A stretch of DNA of 64,000 nucleotides from JAZOTM01 sp045657625 (lineage in GTDB: Bacteria; Bacillota; Clostridia; Lachnospirales; Lachnospiraceae), in contig JAZOTM010000046.1 of assembly GCA_045657625.1 (NCBI GenBank), forward strand, positions 1 through 64,000, written 5' to 3'. A program made the position numbers and the translations under genes. Positions within the stretch are counted from its first letter, which is position 1; each line of letters opens with the position of its first letter. Positions 33,237 through 42,210 of the stretch are shown here, one piece after another. The notes under the pieces are model-generated. The model made no database searches. It was not told the DNA's origin and saw only the letters and a list, made by a program, of their open reading frames with translations.

Positions 33237-35261
33237 TTATTCAATTACATACAACTCATGCAAAGCTCTGGTACAGGAAATATAGTACTCATTCCTATCA
33301 ATTGCGGCATTTTTACGCTTTTTATGATGTAAGACGATCCCCACGTCAAATTCCATACCCTTGGCAAAATACTTGGGTAAAATAGTAATTCCGCCAAAAT
33401 AAACTGCAGAATTTTCACCCGTAAAAGAAATATCAAAATCTTCTACCAAATCACGGTATAAAATCCCGGCACTTTCTTCATCCGGCGTTAAAATTGCGAT
33501 ATTTTCATATCCGGAAACCGACACACGCTCCAGGATTTCTCGAATTTTTCTCGGGATTTCCTCATCCTGTTCTACCGAAATCACTTCCGGTTCCTTTCCC
33601 TCACGTAAGAATGGAATACTTTCTTGGATTCCCAATATGCGATTACAAAACTCCGTAATCTGCTTGGTAGAACGATAAGACTCCTGTAATACATAGGTCT
33701 CTGCTTCCGGGTAAACCTCTTGCAAAGCATCCAGTACTGTTTCTTTTTCATCATAAAACAATACCTGGAAGCGGTCTCCCAAAATAGTTTTCTTGCATGG
33801 GAAAATCAAATCCATGGCGCCATATTGGAATACATTATAATCCTGCATTTCGTCCACCACCAAATGCATCATGGATTCATATACACGGCATCCATAGAGG
33901 CGCAGCTGCAAATAGAAGCAAACCTGTACATCTTCGTAGCAAATCGCCCCTTCCTCGTTGCGATATTCGGAAATTCCCGGATGCTCCTGCTCCAAGCCTT
34001 GCAAAAACCGCACGTAAAGTGTAACAATATTCTGCTCGCCAAACTGCGCAATCAATTCCTGCTGAATGCGACGCAGTGTCTGCTCTCTTCTGCGGCCCAC
34101 CACTTCCTTATTGGTGGCGTCTTCCACGTCTCCCAAGATAAAGGAAGCCATATGGTAAAAACGCTCATATAAAGGCTTATCCTTAAAGGTTTGATAAAAC
34201 AGCAATTCCAAGCGTTCTTTCGGAAACGTCTGCTTTTCAAAATGGAAATCTTTAAAGGCAAAGCCATTTGCTTCATAGTCTTTCAAATAAGCACAAAAAG
34301 CACGGAAAAACCAAAGAGAGGATTTCCGTTTTATCTGTTCCACTCTTTTTTCCTCTAAAATATGATGGGTCTGGTCCAAACGGGTTTCACAAAGTTCCTG
34401 CAAAAAAGAAAGTTCCTCCACCAAAGAATCCCATTCTTTTTCCGGTGCCATATGCTCTCCCAGTTCCGGCAAAATTCCGGAAATGTAATCCGAAAACACC
34501 CCATTCGGAGACAAAATCATGACCTGCTCTGCATTTAATTTCTTGCGATATTGATACAAAAGCCAAGCCACACGATGCATGGCAATCACGGTTTTTCCAC
34601 TTCCAGCTCTTCCGTCTACCACTAATGTTTTGGCAGATTCATTACGAATAATACGATTCTGCTGCTTCTGAATGGTGGCTACCACACCGTGCATTTTTTT
34701 GCTGGAATTTCCAGACAAAGAACGCAACAGCATCTCATCATGAATCATCTGATTGGTATCCAGGGAAGATGTCATTTTTCCATCTTCAATCTGGAACTGC
34801 TTTTTTTCCAAAATTTCTCCGGTCACCTCACCCATCGGCGCCTTATAAGAAGCTTTTCCCACTTCTCCTTCGTAAAACAGGGAGCCCACCGGCGCACGCC
34901 AATCAAAGACCACCTGATCTTGTTTTTCTCTGGAATAGTATCCGTGAATGCCCATATACAAAGGCATTTCTTCGCCATCCTCATCAAAACGATAAGTCAC
35001 CTTACCAAAGTAAGGTGACTTGATTTGTTGTTGCAATAAATCGGCACGTTCCATTTGCATGTTCGTAAGCGCCACCATTTCATCAATGTCTTCCATAGCA
35101 CTGATGACTTCCGGCTCATCCATATCCGATTCTCTTGACTGATATACATACTGTTTTTGTGCAAGAATTGCATCTTTTTCCTTTTGAATCTGAAGACGTA
35201 ATTTCTTTTCGTCCTCCTGCATTTCTTCCTGCACGAATTTAAAATAATCTCTTTCTTTCAT
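33237..35261 (-). CDS. helD: HelD-like UvrD/Rep family ATPase
   Basis: About 674 residues of the HelD family, which strips and recycles stalled RNA polymerase. An N-terminal coiled-coil arm (about 1-75, rich in Glu/Lys/Gln) is typical. Superfamily 1 helicase motifs follow: Walker A GRAGSGKTVIAMHR, LSPNGVFSDYIS (motif Ia), HLVVDEMQDYNVFQY (motif II), LGDRFQVLF (motif III), LQESYRSTKQI (motif IV), KGMEFDVGIVL (motif V) and YYISCTRALHELYV (motif VI). The ATG at 35261 lies after the stop of the upstream gene; a TTG 36 nt earlier overlaps it and is less likely. Confidence 0.9.
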   Translation of the reverse strand: MKERDYFKFVQEEMQEDEKKLRLQIQKEKDAILAQKQYVYQSRESDMDEPEVISAMEDIDEMVALTNMQMERADLLQQQIKSPYFGKVTYRFDEDGEEMPLYMGIHGYYSREKQDQVVFDWRAPVGSLFYEGEVGKASYKAPMGEVTGEILEKKQFQIEDGKMTSSLDTNQMIHDEMLLRSLSGNSSKKMHGVVATIQKQQNRIIRNESAKTLVVDGRAGSGKTVIAMHRVAWLLYQYRKKLNAEQVMILSPNGVFSDYISGILPELGEHMAPEKEWDSLVEELSFLQELCETRLDQTHHILEEKRVEQIKRKSSLWFFRAFCAYLKDYEANGFAFKDFHFEKQTFPKERLELLFYQTFKDKPLYERFYHMASFILGDVEDATNKEVVGRRREQTLRRIQQELIAQFGEQNIVTLYVRFLQGLEQEHPGISEYRNEEGAICYEDVQVCFYLQLRLYGCRVYESMMHLVVDEMQDYNVFQYGAMDLIFPCKKTILGDRFQVLFYDEKETVLDALQEVYPEAETYVLQESYRSTKQITEFCNRILGIQESIPFLREGKEPEVISVEQDEEIPRKIREILERVSVSGYENIAILTPDEESAGILYRDLVEDFDISFTGENSAVYFGGITILPKYFAKGMEFDVGIVLHHKKRKNAAIDRNEYYISCTRALHELYVIE

Positions 35262-35269
35262 ATAAAAAC

Positions 35270-36499
35270 CTATAATTCGATTCCATTTTTCTGACAAAGA
35301 GCTCTGGCACTTTCTACCGAATCCACACCGGTTTTATTCTTAATCGGTGCAAACTCATATTCACGTACCACCTCATAAGGAAGGCAACTCTTCATTTCAT
35401 GAATCATATCCAAAACCAATGCCTCAAACTTATATCCGTTTGGTGCCTCCGGTTTTACTTCCTTTCCTTCTGCATCTACATGATTGATTTTTTTCTCGAC
35501 TCTGTGTAAAGGAAGGGAAATATCCACGATATTCTGTAATTCCTTTACTTCGAACAAATAATTTAAAATAACACCAAAGTTGTAAGCCGGATCTCCGTTC
35601 TTATCCTTGGTATTCATCATTTCATCGGTCAATTCATAATATTCTACGATAGATGGCTTGCCATCCTCTAAGCACATAACGCCAACCTTCTCATCCGGAG
35701 CGCTCTTGCGAACCACCTTGGCACCGACCTTACAATTTTTGCTCAAGGTCGCTCCAATAAAGCAAGGATCTGCAATACGCTGTAAAACATTATCTACCGC
35801 AAATACATTTAACCATTCAATGCCTTCGCTCTTCACGCGGTCACCCACCGGACTGTTCATCAAGGAAACAAACCAACCACCGTTTCCGTTTGGAGAGGTA
35901 GCCATTCTACTTTTTGATTCCATGTAGATTTTTCCTTCATAATCTACGGCCGGAGCAATTTCCTGCTGGAAGAAAAAGACATGGTCTTCTTTATATCCAA
36001 AGTAATTCTTCTCTTTCAAGAAGCTTCTGGTCTTTTTATCATTCTTATCAGATGTCATGACATACAAGTCAATCCAAGTACCGGTCTCTTCCACAACATC
36101 CATTAAATTCTCAATCAAACGCTGGAAAATATAGACTTCCTTGGTAAGACCAATGTTGTAAACACCCTTTGGATCATCAGAACCAAGTCTGGTTCCCATT
36201 CCGCCGGCCAAAAGCACAGCACCTACCTTGTGCTCCTGAATGGTCTTCTTTCCAAGTTCTAAGTATTCCGCCTTATTTTCCTCAATTTCAAAAAGAGGCA
36301 TTGCTTCGATCGGAGCAATCTGACCTTTGGCCGTTGCACTGCCGCTATTCTGCAATGTGCGAAGCACCTCAAAATCGGTCATCAAAATCTGCTCTACCAA
36401 TGCTTCCTTTTCGTTTTCCCCCAACTCATCAAAAAAACGAAGCACATGACTTTGTCCGTACTTTTCTAATTTTTCTTTTGCTTTTGTTAAATTTTCCAC
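35270..36499 (-). CDS. UDPGP-type UTP--sugar-1-phosphate uridylyltransferase
   Basis: A 409-residue eukaryotic-type (UDPGP) pyrophosphorylase, different from GalU. VLLAGGMGTRLGSDDPKGVYNIG is the nucleotide-binding signature; FFQQEIAPAVDY, SPNGNGGWFVSL and LNVFAVDNVLQRIADP follow. The last two match UDP-GlcNAc/UDP-Glc pyrophosphorylase substrate loops. Hexose-1-phosphate or GlcNAc-1-phosphate use cannot be settled from sequence. It makes UDP-sugars for wall or capsule building. Start is GTG with AGGTGAAG upstream. It lies 8 bp after sigH in the same direction and is probably part of the sigH-cysE cluster. Confidence 0.9.
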   Translation of the reverse strand: MENLTKAKEKLEKYGQSHVLRFFDELGENEKEALVEQILMTDFEVLRTLQNSGSATAKGQIAPIEAMPLFEIEENKAEYLELGKKTIQEHKVGAVLLAGGMGTRLGSDDPKGVYNIGLTKEVYIFQRLIENLMDVVEETGTWIDLYVMTSDKNDKKTRSFLKEKNYFGYKEDHVFFFQQEIAPAVDYEGKIYMESKSRMATSPNGNGGWFVSLMNSPVGDRVKSEGIEWLNVFAVDNVLQRIADPCFIGATLSKNCKVGAKVVRKSAPDEKVGVMCLEDGKPSIVEYYELTDEMMNTKDKNGDPAYNFGVILNYLFEVKELQNIVDISLPLHRVEKKINHVDAEGKEVKPEAPNGYKFEALVLDMIHEMKSCLPYEVVREYEFAPIKNKTGVDSVESARALCQKNGIEL

Positions 36500-36507
36500 T
36501 TCTTCAC

Positions 36508-37086
36508 CTACACTAATTTATTTTTTATTCTTTGCAATGCATTATCAATTGCCTTCGGCGACTTCCCCATCTCCTCTGCAATCTGTCTATAATTCATACC
36601 TTGCAAATAGTACTGCAATACTTCCTGTTCCATTTTACTGAGGGTTTTTTCCATCTTTTCCTCGATTTCCCGAATCCCTTCTCTACTGATGAAAATAGCC
36701 TCCGGATCTGCCTCCTGTAAAGTCGAAAGCAAATCGGAAACCCCTTCTTCCTTTTCTCCATCAATAGATATGGCAAAATTCAACGGACTGTGTTTCTTTC
36801 GTTGACTTGCCTCAATAGCTGTATACATTTGGCGACTAATACAAATATCTGCAAAATGATAAAAGGAACTGTTTTTTCCTTCGGAATACTCCTGAATGGC
36901 TTTAAACAATCCTATCATACCCTCTTGTATCAAATCGTCATTGTCTCCGCCCAGTAAATACAGTGCATTGGCTCGTTTTCGTACCAACCCCTTGTACTTT
37001 TCCATCAAATAATCTGTAATTCGGCTCTCCCCTTGCTTTAAACGCAACAACAATTCTTCGTCACTTAAAGCTTCAAAATCCTCCAT
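36508..37086 (-). CDS. sigH: RNA polymerase sigma factor SigH
   Basis: A 192-residue sigma-70 family factor. Region 2 has LIQEGMIGLFKAIQEY and HFADICISRQMYTAIEAS; region 4 has LSKMEQEVLQYYLQGMNYRQIAEEMGKSPKAIDNALQRIKNKL. The size and the neighbours (rlmB, mrnC, cysS, cysE in Bacillus order) identify sigma-H (Spo0H), which directs stationary-phase and early sporulation genes. GGGGGAG precedes the ATG. Confidence 0.93.
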   Translation of the reverse strand: MEDFEALSDEELLLRLKQGESRITDYLMEKYKGLVRKRANALYLLGGDNDDLIQEGMIGLFKAIQEYSEGKNSSFYHFADICISRQMYTAIEASQRKKHSPLNFAISIDGEKEEGVSDLLSTLQEADPEAIFISREGIREIEEKMEKTLSKMEQEVLQYYLQGMNYRQIAEEMGKSPKAIDNALQRIKNKLV

Positions 37087-37103
37087 AAAACTCCCCCTTG
37101 TAA

Positions 37104-37847
37104 TTACATACGCTGTCTTACAATTTCATAAGTTAAAATACCACAAGCTACGGAAGCATTTAGGGAATCAATATCTCCCTTCATCGGAATGGATGCGATC
37201 ATATCGCAATTGTCTTTCACCAATTTGCTGACACCCTTTCCTTCGTTTCCAATGACGACACCAATCGGTCCCTTCAAAACCAGGTCATACATGGTAGTAC
37301 CATCCATATCGGCACATACAAACCATAATCCTTTTTCCTTCAGTTCCTTGATGGTGGCTGTCATATTGGTCACCTTTGCCACCGGAGTATAATGAATGGC
37401 TCCTGCAGAAGCTTTCGCTACTGTGCCGGTAAGTCCCACTGCATGGCGCTTTGGAATAATCACTCCGTGAGCCCCTGCCTGATTGGCCGTACGAATGATT
37501 GCACCCAGGTTGTGTGGATCTTCAATTCCATCCAATAAAATCAAAAAGGGAGGTTCGTTTTTCTCTGCTGCCGCCTGCAACATATCTTCTACTTCAGCAT
37601 ATTCATAGGCAGCGATATTCGCAATAACTCCCTGGTGTTTCTTTGTCTCGGACAATTGATCCAGACGTTCTTTTTTTACAAACTGAACAATGGTGTCCTG
37701 TTTTTTTGCTTCTCTTAAAATAGACTGAATCGGTCCGTCTTTGCAACCGTCCAGTACAAATAACTTATCAATGGTCTTCCCTGCTCGATAAGCTTCTAAA
37801 ACCGCGTTTCTACCTTCTACGCGGTATTCATTTACGTTGTTTTCCAT
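37104..37847 (-). CDS. rlmB: 23S rRNA (guanosine-2'-O)-methyltransferase RlmB
   Basis: A 247-residue SPOUT enzyme that 2'-O-methylates G2251-type positions in 23S rRNA. An N-terminal substrate-binding domain (about 1-85) starts with VEGRNAVLEAYRAGK. The SPOUT knot region reads LDGIEDPHNLGAIIRTANQAGAHG, VIGNEGKGVSKLV and SIPMKGDIDSLNASVACGI. Its start overlaps mrnC by 16 bp, as is common in this conserved cluster. Confidence 0.95.
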   Translation of the reverse strand: MENNVNEYRVEGRNAVLEAYRAGKTIDKLFVLDGCKDGPIQSILREAKKQDTIVQFVKKERLDQLSETKKHQGVIANIAAYEYAEVEDMLQAAAEKNEPPFLILLDGIEDPHNLGAIIRTANQAGAHGVIIPKRHAVGLTGTVAKASAGAIHYTPVAKVTNMTATIKELKEKGLWFVCADMDGTTMYDLVLKGPIGVVIGNEGKGVSKLVKDNCDMIASIPMKGDIDSLNASVACGILTYEIVRQRM

Positions 37848-38263
37848 AAATCTATTCCTTTTTTAATCAATTCCATCATGCGGTCCATCTGATCCGTCAG
37901 GTACAAATAGCCCATTAAAGTTTCAAAAGCCGTAGCCATACGATAATCAATCATAGTGGCATTTTTTGCCATGGTCTGAGATTTGGCGTTTCTGCCGCGT
38001 TTGTAATATTCGCTTTCTTCTTCTGTCAAAAAAGGAAGCAACTCTTTCATGATCTCAGCCTGGGCATGGGCACACACATAGGTGGTGCTTTCTCTGTGCA
38101 ATTTGGAAGCTTTGTTGTTTCCTTTGCCCACCACCATGGTGCGAATCACTAAATCGTAGATACTATCTCCGATATATGCCAAAGTCAATGGAGAATAGGT
38201 GTTAATCGCCACATCCCCGATTTCTAATTTTTCGCGAATATATGCGTCTAAACCCTTTTCCAT
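37832..38263 (-). CDS. mrnC: Mini-ribonuclease 3 (MrnC)
   Basis: 143 residues with only the RNase III catalytic fold and no dsRNA-binding domain. LTLAYIGDSIYDLVIR, HRESTTYVCAHAQAEIM, KRGRNAKSQTMAKNAT and ATAFETLMGYLYL mark the family; the Asp and Glu metal ligands are present. It trims 23S rRNA precursor ends. Its ATG overlaps the end of cysS by 16 bp, and its 3' end overlaps rlmB. Confidence 0.95.
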   Translation of the reverse strand: MEKGLDAYIREKLEIGDVAINTYSPLTLAYIGDSIYDLVIRTMVVGKGNNKASKLHRESTTYVCAHAQAEIMKELLPFLTEEESEYYKRGRNAKSQTMAKNATMIDYRMATAFETLMGYLYLTDQMDRMMELIKKGIDLWKTT

Positions 38264-39657
38264 TTTACTCCTTCTCTGGTATCTTCCAAAAGAATGCCTT
38301 TTTCCAAAAGTTCATCACGAATTTCATCCGCTCTGGCAAAGTTCTTGTCTTTTCTTGCCTGCTTTCTTTCTTCAATCAGGGCTTCGATTTCGCTATCTAA
38401 AATCTCTTCCTTCTTTTCTGTAATAATCCCCATGACATCACAAAGGGTGGTGACGCGGTTTAATACATCCTGTAAATATGCTTTAGACTGGGAAGAGTTG
38501 TTGTTCTGGTTCATAAATTTTACAAATTCAAAAATTGCTGTTACGGCATCTGCTGTATTGCAATCATCTTCCATCGCTTCTTCAAATTTCTTTACAAACG
38601 CATCGGTCTCTGCAAACAGAGCCTTTTCTGCTTCGGTATATTCTTTGTCTTCACTGTTCGCAATCAAATAACGCTGATTGTCTACAGCAGTCAAAATACG
38701 CTCCAACCCGTTCTTTGCTGCTTCCATCAACTCTGCACTGAAGTTCAATGGGCTTCTGTAATGTGCACTCAGCATGAAGAAACGAAGCACCTGTAAATCA
38801 TACTTTTCTGCAATATCACGAACGGTAAAGAAATTACCCAAAGATTTACTCATCTTCTGGTTGTTGATATTCAAAAATCCGTTGTGCATCCAATAATTGG
38901 CAAAAGGTTCGCCATTGGCTGCTTCCGACTGTGCAATTTCATTTTCATGATGTGGGAAAATCAAATCCTCTCCACCTGCGTGGATATCAATGGTATTTCC
39001 CAAATATTTACGGCTCATAACGGAGCACTCAATATGCCATCCCGGGCGGCCTTCGCACCATGGAGATTCCCAATAAGGCTCGCCTTCTTTTTTCGGTTTC
39101 CAAAGAACAAAGTCAAAGGAATCTTCCTTCAAGTCATCTCCGGTCACCTTAATGTCTCGATGTCCCCCTTCCAAATCATCCAGGTTCTTATGAGACAATT
39201 TGCCATACTCTGCAAACTTGCGGGTACGATAGTAAACCGTACCATCTTCTACCACATAGGCATATCCTTTTTCAATCAACGTAGAAATCATGTCAATCAT
39301 GCCATCGATTTCATTGGTTGCCAAGGGATGTACGGTAGCCGGTTTTACGTTCATGGCTGCCATATCTTTCTTGCACTCTTCGATATAACGAGTGGAAATC
39401 TCCTCAGAAGAAACCCCTTCTTCATTGGCTTTTTTAATGATTTTGTCATCTACGTCGGTAAAATTGGATACATAGGTCACATCATAACCCTTGTATTCCA
39501 TATATCTACGGAAGGTGTCAAACACGATCATCGGTCTGGCATTTCCGATATGAATCAAATTGTATACGGTTGGTCCGCAAACATACATGGAAAGCTTTCC
39601 TTCCTGTAATGGATGAAACTCCTCTTTTTGTCTAGACATTGTATTGTAAATTTTCAT
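38248..39657 (-). CDS. cysS: Cysteinyl-tRNA synthetase
   Basis: 469 residues, usual length for class I CysRS. MYVCGPTVYNLIHIGNARP holds the zinc Cys and HIGH-like motif (HIGN); CSVMSRKYLG and HAGGEDLIFPHHENEIAQSEA complete the zinc site, and NQKMSKSLGNFFT is KMSKS. The C-terminal RKQARKDKNFARADEIRDEL belongs to the anticodon-binding part. It lies 1 bp downstream of cysE, so the two are coupled in cysteine supply and use. Confidence 0.98.
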   Translation of the reverse strand: MKIYNTMSRQKEEFHPLQEGKLSMYVCGPTVYNLIHIGNARPMIVFDTFRRYMEYKGYDVTYVSNFTDVDDKIIKKANEEGVSSEEISTRYIEECKKDMAAMNVKPATVHPLATNEIDGMIDMISTLIEKGYAYVVEDGTVYYRTRKFAEYGKLSHKNLDDLEGGHRDIKVTGDDLKEDSFDFVLWKPKKEGEPYWESPWCEGRPGWHIECSVMSRKYLGNTIDIHAGGEDLIFPHHENEIAQSEAANGEPFANYWMHNGFLNINNQKMSKSLGNFFTVRDIAEKYDLQVLRFFMLSAHYRSPLNFSAELMEAAKNGLERILTAVDNQRYLIANSEDKEYTEAEKALFAETDAFVKKFEEAMEDDCNTADAVTAIFEFVKFMNQNNNSSQSKAYLQDVLNRVTTLCDVMGIITEKKEEILDSEIEALIEERKQARKDKNFARADEIRDELLEKGILLEDTREGVKWKRV

Positions 39658-39658
39658 G

Positions 39659-40336
39659 TTATTTCTCCTCGATTCTCTTAATAGCTGCCTCTAAATCAAG
39701 CACACGATTGACAAGTGCTGAATTCTCCCTTTGCAGTACATTGATATCTTCCTGTACCGGATCCGGTAAATCTGTCTGGTTCAAATCACAATCGCAAGGA
39801 TCACAGTTTACTTTCTCATTGTCTTTACGAACCACATGTCCCGGTACCCCCACTACGGTACAGTTCTCCGGCACGTCATGAATCACTACGCTTCCGGCTC
39901 CAATCTTGGAATTGTCCCCAACGGTAATGGATCCAAGCACCTTCGCGCCGGAACTGATCATGACATTGTTGCCAATGGTCGGATGTCGCTTTCCTGTTTC
40001 TTTTCCGGTACCACCTAAAGTCACGCCCTGATACAAGGTCACATTGTCCCCAATAATGGTGGTCTCTCCGATGATGACTCCGGTACCATGATCAATGAAA
40101 AATCCTTTTCCAATCTGTGCTCCCGGATGAATTTCAATATTTGTCTTTCTGGCTGCCCTTTGAGATATCCATCTGGCGCGGAAAAACTGACCTTTTAAAT
40201 AGGCCTTGTGTGCCTTTCGATAAGCACGCATCACTTGAAAGCTGGGATACAACCATACTTCCCAAATGGAATGAATCGCCGGATCTCGCTCTTTAATGAC
40301 TTCGTATTGTTCTTTTATATCTTTAATGAGTCCCAT
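39659..40336 (-). CDS. cysE: Serine O-acetyltransferase
   Basis: About 225 residues; acetylates serine for cysteine synthesis. An N-terminal helical domain (RDPAIHSIWEVWLYPSFQVMRAYRKAH) precedes the left-handed beta helix of hexapeptide repeats (IHPGAQIGKGFFIDHGTGVIIGE...), with catalytic His in FIDHGTG. GGTGKETGKRHPTIG and SITVGDNSKIGAGSVV follow. A C-terminal tail contains CDPCDCDLNQTD and a final coiled coil. The ATG at 40336 has AGGTGA 5 nt upstream and is preferred to the GTG 9 nt earlier. It heads the cluster, and a leader with a terminator precedes it. Confidence 0.95.
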   Translation of the reverse strand: MGLIKDIKEQYEVIKERDPAIHSIWEVWLYPSFQVMRAYRKAHKAYLKGQFFRARWISQRAARKTNIEIHPGAQIGKGFFIDHGTGVIIGETTIIGDNVTLYQGVTLGGTGKETGKRHPTIGNNVMISSGAKVLGSITVGDNSKIGAGSVVIHDVPENCTVVGVPGHVVRKDNEKVNCDPCDCDLNQTDLPDPVQEDINVLQRENSALVNRVLDLEAAIKRIEEK

Positions 40337-40384
40337 TTTCGTCACCTACTCACTATATATGTCCTGTTTTTTTCTATCTATGAT

Positions 40385-40421
40385 ACAAAAAACGTCTCTA
40401 TGCGCACTGCATAGAGACGTT
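40385..40421 (-). terminator. Leader terminator upstream of cysE (possible attenuator)
   Basis: Perfect 13-bp stem AACGTCTCTATGC / GCATAGAGACGTT (40391-40403, 40409-40421) with a 5-nt loop and six T when read leftwards. It lies between a good promoter (40443-40471) and the cysE start, about 50 nt from each. Confidence 0.8.
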
Positions 40422-40442
40422 AAGTATCCGCATACCTAGAAT

Positions 40443-40471
40443 AGTGTACCTTGAAGGCCCTATTTTGTCAA
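40443..40471 (-). promoter_or_regulatory. Promoter of cysE leader
   Basis: TTGACA (40466-40471), 17-bp spacer, TACACT (40443-40448) on the minus strand. Transcripts would start near 40436 and meet the terminator about 20-50 nt later. Confidence 0.75.
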
Positions 40472-40493
40472 GATTTCTTGGATTTTCTCTTCT

Positions 40494-42119
40494 TTATTTT
40501 GATTGTGCATTTAACCAGTCAAACAAATTGGTATAAGTGCCGTTCTCATCGGATGGAGATACGGTTCCTCCACCATTATTATTTGCCACAAAGCCATAGT
40601 TTGCATCTGTTGCTGTTGCTACTGCTTCCGGATCCTGCGAAGCGGTTACTTCATCGTTGAATAAGTAACACCATACCCAATGTCCCATATAAGTAGCACT
40701 TGGATCATCGGCACCTTCTACGGACTCGAAATAAGAATACCAAACATTTTCAGCCCCTGCCTGTACCAAAGCCTGATAGGTCGGCACACCGAACAACAAG
40801 GGATCTACTGTGGTATCATCTGCAGACTGTACAAACCAAATAGGCAAATCCTTGATGGCTTCAATCTTTTCCTCTGTCATCCAACGTTCCTCTGTCACAG
40901 TATAACCACCGGTTTCCGAGAACACATAATTGCCATCTTCATCTTTTTCATACATGTTGAAGGCATAAGCTTCGCAGTTTGGATATGCTGCTGCCCAATA
41001 ATCCGGATAAGTCACTACCATGTTCATCGTCATATATCCACCATTTGAGCAACCCCCAATGTAAATACGGTCTGTATCCACATCCGGATGGCTTTCTACG
41101 TAAGATGCAATGGTATCCATTAAAATCTCTGTGTAACGAGAAACCAAGTCCCCACCACTGTTTGTGCCATCTCCACCATCCATCCAATAAGTCTGGGTCT
41201 GTACGGCAAGTACATAGACACCGTCTTCTCCACCTTCTGTGGTAAAGTGACTCTGAATACCATCTTTTGCCAAAGCTACCACTTCATTTCCAAGCAAAGC
41301 GATATCCGGATCGGTTCCTCCTTCGCCCTGTCCATGCAACCAAATAATCAATGGATTTTTTGCTCCATCATTTACCAGACTATCCGGTTCATAGGCTGCA
41401 TACTGCAAAGTCAGTTCCTCGGTTTCTTCTGTCATTGGATTTACATAGTTTCCGCTAAAGCTTCCGCGATCTGTAAACACTTCCGTATCCGGGCACAAGC
41501 GATTGTTAATCAAATCCCCTGTAAAACCAACGGTATAATCACTGTCGCCGGTTACTGTGAAATAACCGGCTGTCAGATAAGTTTCTGACCAATTATTTTG
41601 GAATGTCACTGCAAAATCATAAGTGAACGGTGAGCCGGAAACACTATAAGTCGTCTCCATTTCAAAGGTCACGAAATTGGACGCTTCACTCACTTCATTT
41701 CCTTCTGCATCAGACAAATATGCATTTGTCACGGTTCTGGTAGCCACGCCGGTACTCAGCTCCACATTCTCTGCGGACACTGCCGTTACTGCGTCTTCCA
41801 ACTCAAAGGTAATCTTGTTTACCCCGGGTCCCCACTCATAACCGGTTACCAAAATCGTGCCGTCCTTCGCCTGCACATCTGCGGTGCCTGCTTTTTCTGC
41901 AATTGCATCGTATTCTTCCTGTGCAATTGCCTGCGCTGCTGCAAGCGCTGCAAAATACTCTTCCATGGAATCTGTTGCTCCTTCCGTTTCCGCTTCTGTT
42001 GCCTCCGCAACCTCCGTGGTGTTTTCTTCCTCCGCTGCAGTGGTTCCGCAACCAAGTACCCCTGTCATTCCCATTGCCATACTCAAGGCAAGGGCCGCAT
42101 ACTTTTTCTTTTTCATATA
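40494..42119 (-). CDS. Secreted lipoprotein esterase/peptidase, alpha/beta hydrolase
   Basis: About 541 residues. The signal peptide MKKKKYAALALSMAMGM and lipobox GVLGC mark a lipoprotein. A Glu/Thr/Ala-rich spacer (about 30-60) and a beta-sandwich N-terminal domain (about 90-215) follow. The C-terminal alpha/beta hydrolase has PLIIWLHGQGEGGTD (oxyanion), YIGGCSNGGYMTMNMV (nucleophile Ser in GCSNGG), an Asp in SADDTTVDP and a late His in MGHWVWCY. This resembles PHB-depolymerase/feruloyl-esterase-like enzymes that attack plant polymers; the substrate is unproven. The ATG at 42119 has GGAGGAG upstream. The AraC-type gene lies just upstream in the same direction. Confidence 0.85.
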   Translation of the reverse strand, partial: YMKKKKYAALALSMAMGMTGVLGCGTTAAEEENTTEVAEATEAETEGATDSMEEYFAALAAAQAIAQEEYDAIAEKAGTADVQAKDGTILVTGYEWGPGVNKITFELEDAVTAVSAENVELSTGVATRTVTNAYLSDAEGNEVSEASNFVTFEMETTYSVSGSPFTYDFAVTFQNNWSETYLTAGYFTVTGDSDYTVGFTGDLINNRLCPDTEVFTDRGSFSGNYVNPMTEETEELTLQYAAYEPDSLVNDGAKNPLIIWLHGQGEGGTDPDIALLGNEVVALAKDGIQSHFTTEGGEDGVYVLAVQTQTYWMDGGDGTNSGGDLVSRYTEILMDTIASYVESHPDVDTDRIYIGGCSNGGYMTMNMVVTYPDYWAAAYPNCEAYAFNMYEKDEDGNYVFSETGGYTVTEERWMTEEKIEAIKDLPIWFVQSADDTTVDPLLFGVPTYQALVQAGAENVWYSYFESVEGADDPSATYMGHWVWCYLFNDEVTASQDPEAVATATDANYGFVANNNGGGTVSPSDENGTYTNLFDWLNAQSK

Positions 42120-42210
42120 GATTCTCCTCCATCTCTCAGTGATTTGCATCACTTGCTTTTTAGTATAGAGAATACAAGAAAAAGATTCTTTTCACTTTTT
42201 GACATAAAAA

